Below are positions 1-12,829 of a stretch of 64,000 bases of DNA, piece by piece. Source of the stretch: Lineus longissimus (taxonomy: Eukaryota > Nemertea > Pilidiophora > Heteronemertea > Lineidae); contig NC_088314.1 of NCBI RefSeq assembly GCF_910592395.1, positions 20,544,070-20,608,069 on the forward strand, in the 5' to 3' direction. A program made the position numbers and the translations under genes. The notes beneath the pieces are model-generated. The model did no database searches and was not told the DNA's origin. It worked only from the letters and a program-made list of their open reading frames with translations. How positions within the stretch are numbered: the first letter of the stretch is position 1; each line of letters begins with the position of its first letter.

Positions 1-1202
1 TCTCTTTCAACGTCCTGCACTGGCTTGCTGCTGCTGTTTTAGCCTTGAGTCCGCCTGATTTGACAAAGTTTTGCCAACAAGGCCTGATAGGGTTAGTGCC
101 AAGATGGCATGGACCTAATGGGTGTGTCCGTCTCTGGGTGTTGTCTTATCACAACAAATTGATCGCAGTGTCTTCAGATTCGTCACTAAGTGTAAAATGA
201 TCCCCTAATCCTATTTCGATTCATTTTCTCATCATTATTGTCCAATCAAAAGGTTGGCTGTAGTGCCTCTGGGTAAAAGGTGGTTGCTCAGAGAAATAGC
301 TCCAACAATCAGCAAATGGATTGGATCAGAAAGGAAAAATTAACCTATAAAGCTGACTGCAGGAAGTTGTCTGTCACTTTGAAAGGGTTAACGTTGTGTA
401 CAATTGGAGAAGGCATGTAGAAATGTACACAACCCAATATGCCTCTTGTTCATTTACATACAAGTGTACAGGCATGAGGTTTTCTCCCCGGTTTCTCAGG
501 TAAATCTAAGCTTGTACGTTTTTGATATGTCGCCGCTGCATGCCGCCCACACTCAGTCGGTGGATTCTCAGTCAGTCCTGCTGGCAACTACTCGAGATCA
601 AACTGAAAACAACTCTTCAATCAACGTTTTAAAATTGTAAACAGAACGAGAGGAAATGTTCCAGGTTATTGAGGCTGTCAAATACGTAAATAGTCAAATG
701 ATAATGATCGAAATTGGATGGTAGAAGTCTCCCATGTCTCGTTTAAAAAACACCCACCGACAGCCCATGTGATTGATCATGTTGTTCTGTGTACCTTTCT
801 CTAGAAGTTAAATATCAAAGAGCAGTGGGTAGTTCAAATAAGTTATTTTTGTGTTTGCACGAAGTGGTTTTCCAATATTCTCATACAATATTTGAAAATT
901 GTTGCTTAAAACTTGTCATAAAGTGGTTATTTGCGTCTGCACTTTGCTGGAAGTTTATGCGGTTTGAAGAGAATCCAATTATCAATCTCACCCCATGGCA
1001 GATGTCAATAAAACCACTTCGATCAGTCGACCTGTTGCCTCCAAGCGAACATCTCATATTTGTCCCGTCTGACAGTTCAGAGGCATGTTGGCCTAGGATT
1101 TTTTCCCCAGGCCCCAGGAGGTGTTCTCTGTCCACCCGACCCTAACTGAACCATATTTTACCCATACTTTGCGTCAAGTCCCTGGTCATTTTCTCTTTCC
1201 AG
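1..1202. other. Intronic sequence upstream of the first visible HSP90B1 exon
   Basis: I see no coding exon here. The endoplasmin segment that should precede the 1203 exon (the first half of the N-terminal ATPase domain) is not recognisable in any frame, so the 5' exons lie left of the window. Short open frames in this stretch have no recognisable similarity and no supporting splice sites. Confidence 0.6.
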
Positions 1203-4200
1203 GCTGATAAAGATAACCATGTGTTACACGTCACTGACACCGGTATCGGTATGACAAAAGACGACTTAGTCAAAAACTTAGGAACGATAGCCAAATCTGG
1301 TACAAGTGACTTCTTGTCAAAAATGGGCGACGCGAAATCATCTCAAGAAATGACGGACATGATTGGACAGTTTGGAGTCGGTTTCTACTCATCATTCCTG
1401 GGTAAGTCGTCTGCTACATTTTTCGCTGTGTTTCATCTAGCAAAGAAAACTGTCGTCATCTCTCCACTGCCGTAAACTAAGCCATTTGAAAATAAACAGA
1501 TCTAATATTCCTTGGTTTATAATCCTTCTGTCCCTCCCTTGCAGTTGCCGATCGTGTAATCGTGACATCGAAACACAACGACGACGACCAGTACATCTGG
1601 GAATCTGATGCTAACTCATTCTCCGTGACAAAGGACCCGCGTGGAAACACCCTCGGCCGCGGTACTACTGTCAGGTAAGCACAACTGCCTCTTGACCTAT
1701 TGTGACGAAGCGAAGTGGACCACCGCACACCAAATCAGCGCACAGCCTACTGGGATGTTGCCTGACCCTAGAAGATAGGCCGCTTAGCCTTTCTGCAGCT
1801 TAACAAATCAGTCTGCGACTCTGCAATAACTAGTGTTGGTGCTAGACAAAATAAGGACCTGCCTAAATGTTGTTGCAATGCATACAGCCCTAGATTCTTA
1901 TATTCTTTCCTGTCAAAGGGGAATTGAAGAGTCCTATTGAGTGGAACAGTATAAAAAGCTTAGTCTATCAAACAGCAATCTCCACCATTGTGTTGGCATA
2001 AGCTGCCTTAAATCCCATCCAGATAATTGTCTCATTATTGTGAGGTGACTCCAGTCTATAAATGCAGAATCGATTACTTGTAAGCTGTCACATGCTATCA
2101 GTTGTGATCACAATGAAAAATCGGCAACTTGTTGAGCTAATAGATTATGCTGATTTTAGCCGTTCATGGTGCCATTGATGGTGGGATTTAACAAAGCAGA
2201 TTTGAATCAAGTTCACCCAGAATAGGCAGCATCTCAGTGCAGAAATGTACAGAGTTAGCACGGGATGTACACTGTATTATGGTCAACTAGAGTGATTTGT
2301 AATTTATGAGCATTTGTTGATTATGCATGCTCTATTTGCTGATCAGGAGAGAGTTCATTTCATTTGAAGTTGCCTGTGCAGAAGTAGATCGTTTGCTGTC
2401 AAAATGTACAATTTCTTTGGTCAAGCTTAGAGTGAAGCCAACTGATGAAGTACTCAATACTGAAATAAACAAGAGATTTGGGAAGGAAATTAACAGCAGT
2501 TGATCTTTTGATAGTATTGATGTGAAGAGTTGTTGGTCGGGTTTGAAACCGTGACGTCAAAACCACAACTGGAGAGAGGAATCCTCGAAAGATGTGGTTT
2601 CTGAAAGTCGTATTGGGAACATTTGTTTTGAGCCAGAGTAGGACAACTTGTGGCTTAAACATCTCATCCAAGCACTTCTAAAACTTCTGCGTGTTTAGAC
2701 TGTTTTCACTGATATAGCGTCAGTAGACTTTGCTATGATCATTGCAAGATGTACTCCATGATGTACGCAATGAGAAAAAAACAATAAAAAACGAATTCTG
2801 ATTTGTACTTCTAAGCTGAACACTGCCACCTGTAGCATACATGTACCTATTTCTAATGTAAAACGAGCTGTGTATACCAAATTTTTCTGGTTATTTGGCA
2901 GCATATCTGGGGGTCGTCGGGTAGCATACCAATGCTAATTTCATAGCACAGCACTGGTATTTAATGGGTTAATAGCAAGGCAGTGTCAATTTGATGCCTT
3001 CTCTTCAGATCCCCAGCAATCAAATCCATTGCTTGGAGAGATATGATCTACCCCACAGTGGTAATTTCTGGTTACAAAATCATCTTTATTCTTGGCAAGT
3101 TGCGCAAAGAATTTAACATGCCTGGCCTAATAATATGCAAGCTGTTTTGATTGCATATATATCAGAATGATAAGTAAGACTAGTACTTGTTAGCATTAAG
3201 CTTGATTGCTGGAGAAGTGCACATCAAGGCACTTTATATCCTGGGGCTTGATAGGTTACACTGATAATCTTTAAAATTAAAGTTTGCATTTAGTTGCATC
3301 ATGCTTCTATCTAAGAATGATTCCCAGCGAAAATATATGGGCGAAAAATGAAAATCTACCAGTAGTTGAAAATACCAAAGTATGGTTTTATGACATCAGA
3401 ATTGTTCATGTTTTCACCCTCAACCAGGCTATTTGAATTGTAATCAGTCAGCTGTGACAACAACATAAACAATGACCTTAGGCAGGATCAGTTACATAAA
3501 GTCAGAGGGAGCAAAGGGGTTTATAAGGAAAGAGTAATCTCCCATTCATGACAATTGGACAACAATGACAGGGAGGTTGATGTAAGAAATGGATTAGGCC
3601 TGTTATTGTTAAGTTGCTCAAAACACCTCATAATGGCCATCATAATAGCTACTATAGGCAATTTAGATTATGTCACTAGTCTTGGCTGACATAACACAAG
3701 CCTTATTTTTTGGGCAGAATTGTCTGATTTTGAAGTTACTAATTACCATGAAATGTGATTTTATTTTTTCACCATCTTTGAGAAGTTTAATGTGTAATCA
3801 GTTAATTGAATTTCACATTTGTTCTCTTTGCAGTCTGCACTTGAAGGAAGAGGCCCATGACTTCTTGGAGGAGAACACCGTCAAGGACCTCATCAAGAAA
3901 TACAGTCAGTTCATCAACTTCAACATCTACTTGTGGACCAGCAAGGTAAGGATAGTCAACCAATTTAACAGGGATGAGACATCCAATTCCCCGCCCCCAA
4001 AAAATGCACAGAATTTGACGGCAGGTAGGCCTACACCTTGCTGATCAATGCCAGAAGGGCAGTGGATGTACAAAGACCTACACCAGCCCCGAAATGTTGC
4101 TGACATGGACAACACGATGAAAGTTAAACGAAAAACATCTTGTTATTTCTCCACCATCATCTGTGTGGTTTCCCAGTGTACGGTGTTCTCTCTGCCGTTT

Positions 4201-7200
4201 TCCCCCGATCAGGTTTCAAGGCACCTGTTCAAACCGCAAGGCTCAGCTGACGTGGCTCTCTGTGCAACCAGTATTAACTGGCTGAGTACCTGTCTTTGCT
4301 GCGTGTCAGATTCCTCAGTAGGTGAAGGCCATTGCGTATTTACGTACAAGTTAAGGGCCTAGCACTACCCATTTGTGGGTTGAGAGAAGCAACTTCAGAG
4401 TCAACCACAGAAACCTTAAGTTTCTCAGTTTATATCATGGATTGTGTGTTGGCCTCTGATTCTTTCCCCACATCAGCGCAAGATTAGCAATGAATACAGA
4501 GAATTACCTCAATAGTGTTTCGATTCAAGCTGCGATTACCAGGCCTTATACCTGATCAGAGCAGGTTAAGCAACACCTCTGTAACCACCTGCTAAGCCAG
4601 GCAGCAATGGAATTATTACAAGCATGACTAGGGGCTACTCAAGCAAGAAGAGATGATATGGGGCCTGCCCTTTATGCCAGCAAATTGGCTTTTACGGCAT
4701 TGAATGAAATTGACATGGGCTTGAAATCTATTGTGTATTGGACCACAACTCCTGCCTATTGGTAACAAAGTTTCTCATTCATGTGCAGATTGCGATGAAG
4801 AGAAGCATATACAATACCGTTATGTTCATGAAACATGTGCTGTTGTGCTGGGCCCAAAAGTTATACTGGGCCTAAATTATTTATAGCAAGAAGTAGTATT
4901 TGCTCTGACCTGGAACAACCTATAACTCGGGTCAGAATAACAAACAGTTCTTGATGCACTCACCTGTAGTCAACAACATAAACAACGATAATTTGCTTGA
5001 TCTGATGAAAAACGAGGATGAGATATACCTCTGATAGAAAGAAAGAGTGTCCCATAAACCAAATCTGGCTGGCCCTTTCAATGGCGAGTGACACTAAGAT
5101 TTAGAACCTTTACTTTTCTAACTGTTGCCTCTAGATTTTCTTCTTTCTTACTGGGATGGTTGATGAGCCCTCGAGTCCCAAATTGATTGATCAATTGATT
5201 GATTGATTGATTGATTGACAGTTGCCTCCATTGTTTCTCGTTTCAGACTGAGATGGTTGATGAGCCCGTGGAGGAAGAGAAGAAGGAGGACAAACCAGCC
5301 GAGGAGAAGAAGAAGGATGAGGACGATGTAACGGTAAGTAGGCCCTGATTGGAGTCGTTTAGGGTACTGAATATGTGGCTGGGGACAGCAGTATGGTTAT
5401 ATGTCATCAGTTGAACAGTTTGACACACGTATAGAGAGGGAGAAAGAAGAATTGTTACTGATGACATTTGTTGTTATCATCAAAGTGGCACATTTTGACC
5501 ATCTCTTTTTGTTGTCAATAAAATGGCATATTTTGACCGTCTGTTATTATTTTGTACAAAGGAGGAGAAAAAGGATGTGGACGAACCTGATGTCGACGCT
5601 GAGGTAGGCAACGCTCACTTGTTGTCAAACTCTTGTCATGTTGTTGCTGTTGTTTCTTCGTGGATGTGTCGTTCTTTTATTTAGAGGAATGTGACTGTTT
5701 CTCGATGAAATGAGGGGGGGGGGGGGGCAAAACATGTTGGCTCCTCTGTCTGGGGCAGCATGATCAGTTTGTATCCCATTTGTTTTGTGGATATGGGGGG
5801 GGGGGGGGACTCCCTGGCTTCATATTGGCCAGGAACATCAACAGTTCTGTCAGTTAGCCTGTCTGGAGTTTTATATCAGCCAGTATGGATTAGAGAATCT
5901 AATACTTGATATTGGTTATCTGCAATTAGGGTTAAAGAATGAGCAACAGCCATAACAGACACCAGACTTATCTAATGCACGTCACACACTCTAATCATAA
6001 CATGTTTATGTGTACTGGTTTCTTTATGAAATGTAACTGTATGTCTAGCTAGCTCACATAACACTAAGCGAAACACATACTCTAATTTCAGAATGCACTG
6101 ACGTGTACTTTTGTTTCAACTTCTCTATTTAGTTGTATCTTTATATCAAACATAACACATTCCCCTGTTGATATCACCCGTCTAGCTAATGTTCCTAACA
6201 CTTTAACAATCTACCGAAGCCTAGTGAGGGTCTGTAGGCAGCCTATCTGCACTTCCACTTCTTTTGGAGAAGACCTTTCTCTAATGGTTGCCGCAACTGG
6301 TGGCTGGCGAAATAGTCAGGTTGACTTGGAAACAAACATTTTGAAGATATCTTGTCGAGTTTCAAATTGGTGTTTGTTTTGTTCCTAGAAAAAAGAGGAG
6401 AAGGTAAAGGATGAGGAGGCTGATGCAGAGGTACGAGGACTGTCTGGGTTTTGTGTCCGTTCATTGGTGCCTCATTCTGATGTTAGCGTGAAATGCTGCT
6501 TTCTGAGGTGCTCTGTTGGAAAAACTTGACAGTTTACGGGTCAAAGGGATTGTGGCTGAAATATAATTGACTTAGGCTTTCGTTGGAGTGTTGATGTGAT
6601 GGTCGTCATGAAAGCTGGTCCTGGCAGAGAGGATATCCTTTGATCTGCTTTGAGAGTGGTCTGCTGGTCGTCAGTTGTGGCTGATACAATTGCTTCAAGT
6701 TGGCCATAATGAATGTGGGACGTGAAACGTATTTTTCTTCAGCTTTGCCTGCAAGCTTCAGTCTTTGAAATCGAGAGTTGATTCGATCGATTCAGTTTGT
6801 GTTGTGGTTTTGTGGTTGTGCTTGGCGTCTGCCTCCATCAGGAACCGCTGCTCTCTGGTTATAAAGGAAGAGTTGCAATCACCTTTGCAATTCAAATCAG
6901 AATCAAGGCAACTTGATTTATTGCAGAAGTATCGTGGGGATGATAAGAGGAAAGATTACATTCACTTTGATACAGTTACTCAAAATGCTCTTAACTCTAG
7001 CTGGATCTGACTTTTTCAAATTTGCGATAAGTAATAAAACATATTAAGTAGTCCAGTTGACTTCGAACTATAACGGATGGTTGCACCCAACAAAATACTA
7101 ACTACTTTGTACTTTCATCACAAAGATGTGATCATATGATAATCTTTTTCTTCCTAAACTTTCTTAACGCTTAAGAAAAAGGATGATGATGACGATGATA

Positions 7201-10200
7201 TTATTGATAAAAAGGATGTTCCACCGGCTCCTGCGCCACCAGAGGAGGAGGTATGAGTAACTCTCAGATCCATCAATAGCACATTTTGAAGCTACGATGA
7301 TATAAATTGGATAACTCGCGGATAAGGTCTTTGGTCATTGAAATAGTTGACGAATATTAGGAGATAGATTCAACATTGAAGATCGGTTCAGCAATCACAA
7401 GTGTTTGTTCACCTGATTTGATATACGGTCAACAATCTAATTGTTATTCCAAATTAATATACTAACACGACCTCCAATGCTGTTGCATGTAGCATGATAT
7501 GTGTATTTAACCTATGTCACTATCTTCTTCTATTTGTTTTTTTTTTGTTACTTTCTGTCAAAATTATTTTTTGCTCAAGAAAAAGGCGGATGATGATGAA
7601 GCACAGGTATGGAGTATTCTGTGTCGTTGTGTGTTGTCTGTGAATATTCTTCAACGATTATCAAATCTTTTTTCGGGTCCAGATTTCTTATCTTACGATA
7701 TCATATTCGGTCACTAATGATGCTGTATTTCAGAAATCGTCATCAGGTTGAACAGGACTGGAACGTCACTGATCATAATGTCTTTTTCGAGGTGATTTGT
7801 CCAAGATCGGAATTGAAACCAAAATGGATCTTGAGATCTTGTGCAAAACTGGCTGCTGAGAGTAATATTTGATCTAATTCTCTTGTTCCAGGTTGAGGAA
7901 GAGAAGGTCGAGGCTGACAAGCCAAAGACCAAGAAGGTCGAGAAGACGACGTGGAACTGGGAACTCATGAATGGCAACAAACCCATCTGGACGAGAAAGT
8001 AAGTCAAGTTAAACACATTTGTCCTGAATACTGCGCTACATGATTGGTACTCATGAGATAGACGAGGTCTTATTTTCGAAATCTCTCCTTTGCAGACCAA
8101 GTGAGATTGAAGATAAAGAATACAACGAATTCTACAAGTCGTTCACAAAGGAGAGTGATGATCCCATGTCCCACACACATTTCACAGCTGAGGGAGAAGT
8201 CACCTTCAAATCCATCCTATTCATTCCTAAAAGCTCGCCAGGTGATATGTTCCAAGACTACGGCAAATCCAAAGAAGCTATCAAGGTGGGTTTACTCAAA
8301 CTCCTGTATTCTCTTTGACCCAACTTTGGTCCTGACCCTCGCCTAAGCCAGTCCGGCATGGTTGGACCTGCCAGGAGCCAGGACTGCCGCCAGGTAGACC
8401 TTACGGTCACAGGGACACACAAGCAAGTGCACCACATGGCAAGGTCACTTAAGCTCATCACACTCTCATATCATTTCAGATGTACGTCCGACGTGTCTTC
8501 ATCACCGACGACTTCGAGCAGATGCTGCCCAAGTATCTGTCCTTCATCAAGGGCGTGGTCGACTCTGACGATCTCCCACTGAACGTATCCCGAGAGACGC
8601 TGCAGCAACACAAACTCCTCAAGGTCATCAAGAAGAAACTCGTGCGTAAGACGCTCGATATGATCAAGAAGATCGGCACGGAAGAGTATGAGAAGTTCTG
8701 GAAGGAGTACAGCACAAAGTAAGTTGGCTTAGCTGGTGGTAGTTGTCGAGTCTGATGATCGAATGGTCTCATTTGATGCCGGACTCGATAAACCGTGAAT
8801 ACTTGGTTTGTCGAGTATGAATGCAGTGCATGATGGGATGGAATATTCGAGATAGCGTGCATGCTTGGGATCTCGAGTGTAGGCCTAACCTGTTGATGTA
8901 AGCGTTGTGAAGGCCTTGGAGACCGACTTTGGTCAGAACACCAACACATTTCCCACAACTTATTGTTAAACTCTCTCTTTCCAGCATCAAACTAGGAGTC
9001 ATGGAGGACCACTCCAACAGAACACGTCTTGCCAAACTCCTACGATTTTTCTCATCGAACTCAGATACGGGGATGACCAGCCTCCAAGAATACATCGAGC
9101 GAATGAAGGACAAGCAAGAAGTCATCTATTTCGTCGCTGGTCAAAGTCGTGCTGAGGTTGAGAAATCCCCCTTCGTTGAGCGACTCATCAAGAAAGAATT
9201 TGAGGTTTTGTACCTGACGGAAGCTGTTGATGAGTACTGTATCCAGTCACTGCCAGAATTCGAAGGCAAGAAGTTCCAGAATGTTGCAAAGGAGGGCCTG
9301 AAGTTGGACGAATCAGAACGTGCCAAGGAGAACTTGGAATTTACGAAGAAACAGTTTGAGACGCTCACTGACTGGTTGAAGGACGAGGCTTTGAAGGATA
9401 AGGTAAGATATTCTAACCATCACAAGGGCTATTTTCAAAATTTCTATCTTATCCGAAAAAACTTCGACATGACTACTCAAATGATCCTCGATTCATCTGT
9501 TGAATTTGTCATTCATTTCAGATTGAGAAGGCTGTTATCTCCGAACGTCTGGACAGCTCCCCCTGTGCTCTTGTTGCCAGCACCTACGGCTGGTCCGGTA
9601 ACATGGAACGTATCATGAAGGCGCAGGCGTACGCCAAGGCTGACGATCCATCCAAGCAGTACTACGCCTCGCAGAAGAAGACACTGGAGATCAACCCACG
9701 TCATCCACTGCTCAAGGAACTCAAGAAGAGAGTCGAGGTGTGTAAACTCTCATCTTGATTGATATTGATATTTCTATTACCATAGCTTACTTTCCCCGAG
9801 TATCTCTTCCTGGTGATGTACTATAGACTTGGATACGTCCAATAGTTTTATTAAGCCCTTAGACTTGACGCCATGTCACGTTAAGTAGAGTTGGTGGAGA
9901 TGAAATTGGAAAACAAATTTAACTTTTGTGACTCCTCATTTGTCCTGTTCATGTTCCTCGTCTCCTTGTTTTCCCCAGTTTATTTATTTCTGTGTGTGGT
10001 CCCTCTCTGTACCTATCTCCTCTTCATATACGCTACTAGGAATTGGTTATAGTAAGTGAATGCACTAGCACCTGCGTCAGTGAACTCCTACATCAAAACC
10101 AGGACACCACATCGTTTACTTGAATATTCCATTGAAACTATCATTGGCTTAGTAAAATACTCCTGAATGTCTTTTGTGACACAATTGGCTTTATGAAAAT

Positions 10201-12201
10201 TTATTTCTTGATTCTCTAATTTGGGTGAGTGCACCGTAACCACTTATAAGTGGCCTGTCTCAGCTCCTGAATTCAACCTGTCCCACTTTTAGTTTCATCG
10301 TGAATTAGATTCTTCCGTGACATATTTATAATCAGCTCCTGTTCAATGTATACAAAGTAGCTCAGATTCCAATGAAACTTATTCCGTCTTTGTCAATTTC
10401 AGGCCAACAAATCCGATCAAACTGCCACTGATTTGGCGGTGGTCATGTACGAGACAGCCGTCCTCCGATCTGGTTTCCAACTCACCGATACGTCAGGGTT
10501 TGCCGAGCGTGTTGAGAGGATGATGAGACTCGGCCTCAATGTTCCCCTCGATGCCAAGGTGAGTAGGGGAGAGAAAACCAAGATTCGCACGGCTTTATTT
10601 TGGCATCATGAGGGAGGCGTATTCCATCATGTATTGTTAAATTTGGGGCAACGCTATCACTCTACTTTTTCATCCTTGCAAATTGTGAGTAGAACACTAC
10701 AGGTTGTGATAGCTGATTTTAGGGAAGTCATATGTGGTGAAAATGTGGAAAATGATGCTAACTGAACTAAAAATGACACTTTCAATCTTTATGTCGTTAC
10801 AGGTCGACGAACATCCAGAAGATGAAGAAACCGACAGCGAAAGTGATGACGAGGCCAGCAAAGAATTCAGCGACGATGAGAGCGCCAAAGATAAGGAAGC
10901 GCCAAAAGAAGGCGAAGAGAAAACACCAGAAACAACAGAGGAAAAGAAGGAAGAACCACAGGTAGGTTGAGGTCAAGGTCATCAGAATTGGAGCAGACGG
11001 TAATGCGGGTTTGTACAAAGTGGAATATTTTGGCATATTTTTAAAAGGAAGATAGCTTGGCATGTTCAACATGCATAATTCAGACACATCCACTTTGTGC
11101 AATCCTGTGTTATTGTAGGCCCTGTCGCATGCTGTGCAAGGTTTCATCGTCCCCTAGAGTGCTGCCCCCTTCTTCATCCACTGTGAACTAATGTGCAGCA
11201 CTTATCTCAACACTGCTGACTGGTTCTGAACAAAATCCTGCATAATCATTTAGGTATTTTGAGATTTGGTCCAGAACTTTTCAGGACATGCAGTGTATTG
11301 TTCAACCTAAAAGTTTAATGTTCTAAAATTGTTGCTTTTAATATTCACAAAGAGCTTTAGTCGTTTGAAAGACATTCTATGGAAGCACAGTTGTTACATG
11401 TTTTGCACAGCATCGAATAGGAAAATCGAATTGAGCTTCAGAAATATCGGAAAAAACCTTTATCACTGGATCAAGAAGCCGGTTCTTAGAATTTGAGTGT
11501 TAATATCTCGAGCATGATTTTTGTGCTTCTCTAGTTCAATACTTTACTGAAAGCTAGAATGTTCTGTCAAGCGAACCTTTGATGGTCTGTATGCTAGGAA
11601 TGTCAGGGTGGAGAGTAGCATTGTTATAAGAAAATGCCACTGTTTTTGAAATAAATGTCTTCACCGTGATTTTCGAACTCACACCCTGTGATGCTTGGCA
11701 TGCGTGGCCATTGAAGGATCGCTTGGCTTTAAACTAACAGTCCAACTTTACCTCTTATTGTTTCCCCGTTTTTATCTTCTGCCTTCGTCCACCATGTGTA
11801 GGAGTCGCCCCGACCTTGCGCCAGTGTTAGATCTAAGTGTTGTTTGTCGATTTCATTTCATTTTCTGCATCAGGAATAGAAATTTTTGTGCATTTTTTAA
11901 AGAAATTTCTGTTCACTGCATGAAAAAGACATAAAAAATGTTTGGTCCGACTTGGCTGGAAATTTCCATTGACCTACAAGTTTGGTCTAACTGCTAAATT
12001 TCCATTGACTTACAAGTTTGGTCTAACTGCTGGCTAGGCAACAAAGTTGGAATCGTTGACTCGTATCCGCGGTGACTCGATCCATGGTGACAGAGGCAGA
12101 AGACTCGTGTCCTTCTAGCCGCATGATGTTGATTGGTGCTTTTTCTGATTTTCTTCCAGACGACCGATTCTAAGCATGACGCCACAAAAGACGAATTGTA
12201 A
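1203..12201 (+). CDS. HSP90B1: Endoplasmin (GRP94/HSP90B1), 3' sixteen exons, 5' truncated
   Basis: ATP-dependent HSP90 chaperone of the ER lumen, which folds secreted and membrane clients and binds calcium. Exons by splice site and phase: 1203-1401, 1545-1674, 3834-3945, 5247-5333, 5562-5603, 6389-6430, 7176-7250, 7580-7606, 7892-7998, 8096-8285, 8480-8718, 8985-9402, 9522-9737, 10403-10558, 10803-10961, 12160-12201; total 2241 nt, 746 residues visible. Order: end of the GHKL ATPase domain (DTGIGM, then QFGVGFYS), an acidic/lysine linker, middle domain ([33 protein letters not shown]), C-terminal domain ([21 protein letters not shown]), an acidic tail and KDEL. The linker, about 91 residues over five small exons, seems longer than in vertebrates. 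The gene begins left of the window. Family identity is certain; minor uncertainty remains over alternative use of linker exons. Confidence 0.97.
4703..4745 (+). repeat. Dispersed repeat copy A (pair with 14528-14571)
   Basis: The stretch containing gaatgaaattgacatgggct and an adjoining ctattgtgtatt reappears near-identically around 14528-14571. Similarity continues weakly through a 'cctcattacctcaatag'-like segment found near both copies. Probably debris of an unidentified interspersed element. Confidence 0.6.
5181..5218. repeat. (TTGA)n microsatellite in an HSP90B1 intron
   Basis: About eight copies of the tetranucleotide ttga, with one internal atca interruption, lie about 30 bases upstream of the first linker microexon acceptor. 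It is a simple repeat with no evident function. Confidence 0.85.
5247..7606 (+). other. HSP90B1: Cluster of five phase-0 linker microexons of HSP90B1
   Basis: Exons 5247-5333 (87 nt), 5562-5603 (42), 6389-6430 (42), 7176-7250 (75) and 7580-7606 (27) all begin and end in phase 0 and have lengths divisible by three. Each encodes only Lys/Glu/Asp-rich linker, for example [14 protein letters not shown] and KKADDDEAQ. Three of them begin with AAA AAG or AAA AAA. Any subset could be skipped without a frameshift, so alternative linker lengths are possible. That is inference; no transcript is visible here. Confidence 0.85.
5713..5808. repeat. Two poly-G runs within 100 bp in an HSP90B1 intron
   Basis: Two uninterrupted guanine runs of about 14-15 bases, at 5713-5727 and 5795-5808, flank ordinary intron sequence. 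Such runs are length-unstable and can form G-quadruplex structures. They sit between linker microexons 2 and 3. Confidence 0.8.
11959..12032. repeat. Direct 36-bp tandem duplication before the last HSP90B1 exon
   Basis: The segment beginning aaatttccattgac and ending tttggtctaactgct occurs twice in direct tandem with a single base difference. It lies in the last intron, about 130 bases upstream of the terminal exon acceptor. Simple local duplication. Confidence 0.8.
12160..12201 (+). other. HSP90B1: Terminal HSP90B1 exon encoding the ER-retention signal
   Basis: A pyrimidine-rich acceptor (ttcttccag) is followed by 14 codons reading [13 protein letters not shown] and a TAA stop. KDEL is the classical ER-lumen retrieval signal read by the KDEL receptor. 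It distinguishes endoplasmin from cytosolic HSP90, which ends in MEEVD. It lies 1.2 kb downstream of the preceding exon. Confidence 0.95.
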
Positions 12202-12829
12202 ACGAAACGCATGCAATAACACCGCCACCACCCACTAGCCATCTTACGCGAGCTCAATTCTGACGAGTCATCCCATCTCCAGTCAGGAAAGGAATGGAAA
12301 TCCATACAATTTTTGGGATGGATATCCATCCGGAAACGTTTGGATTGATTTTCATCCTTGATTACCATATCAGTGTGCATTTGACTTAAACTATTGCAAT
12401 ATGACTTTTACTAGAGACGATTTCTCCTCATAGGATTGAATTGCACTCGAAATAAGCACCCCTTATGACGATTAATTCACAATATGTGCTGTTCTTCGGA
12501 TGAATATTTCCATTCGAAATATTTTGTGATGGTTTTCCATCCACTTCCTGATATCTCACTGCTCATTCATTCCATTATCAACACTATGATATTTATATTT
12601 TGTTCGGTACTCTGCTAGTGAGAATCAAGTCTGTAAGAGTGCGTACGATGCTGTAAATAGTTGAATTAATTTTCTGAATGTTTTAGACTTGACTTTGAAA
12701 TCTTAATGTTGGGCAATGATTAGGTTTGAAAATTTGATAGTCTAATATTGTTGCTTGGAAGTTGGTACACTCTGACTATGTAAACAAGTCAAATAGAGTC
12801 AACACATCAGAAAATGTTTCGAAATTAAA
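12202..12829 (+). other. HSP90B1: Probable HSP90B1 3' UTR, possible ATTAAA poly(A) signal
   Basis: AT-rich sequence without coding potential follows the TAA stop. The first plausible polyadenylation hexamer is a variant ATTAAA at about 12824-12829. A canonical AATAAA occurs only at about 13548. Which is used cannot be decided from sequence. Confidence 0.35.
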
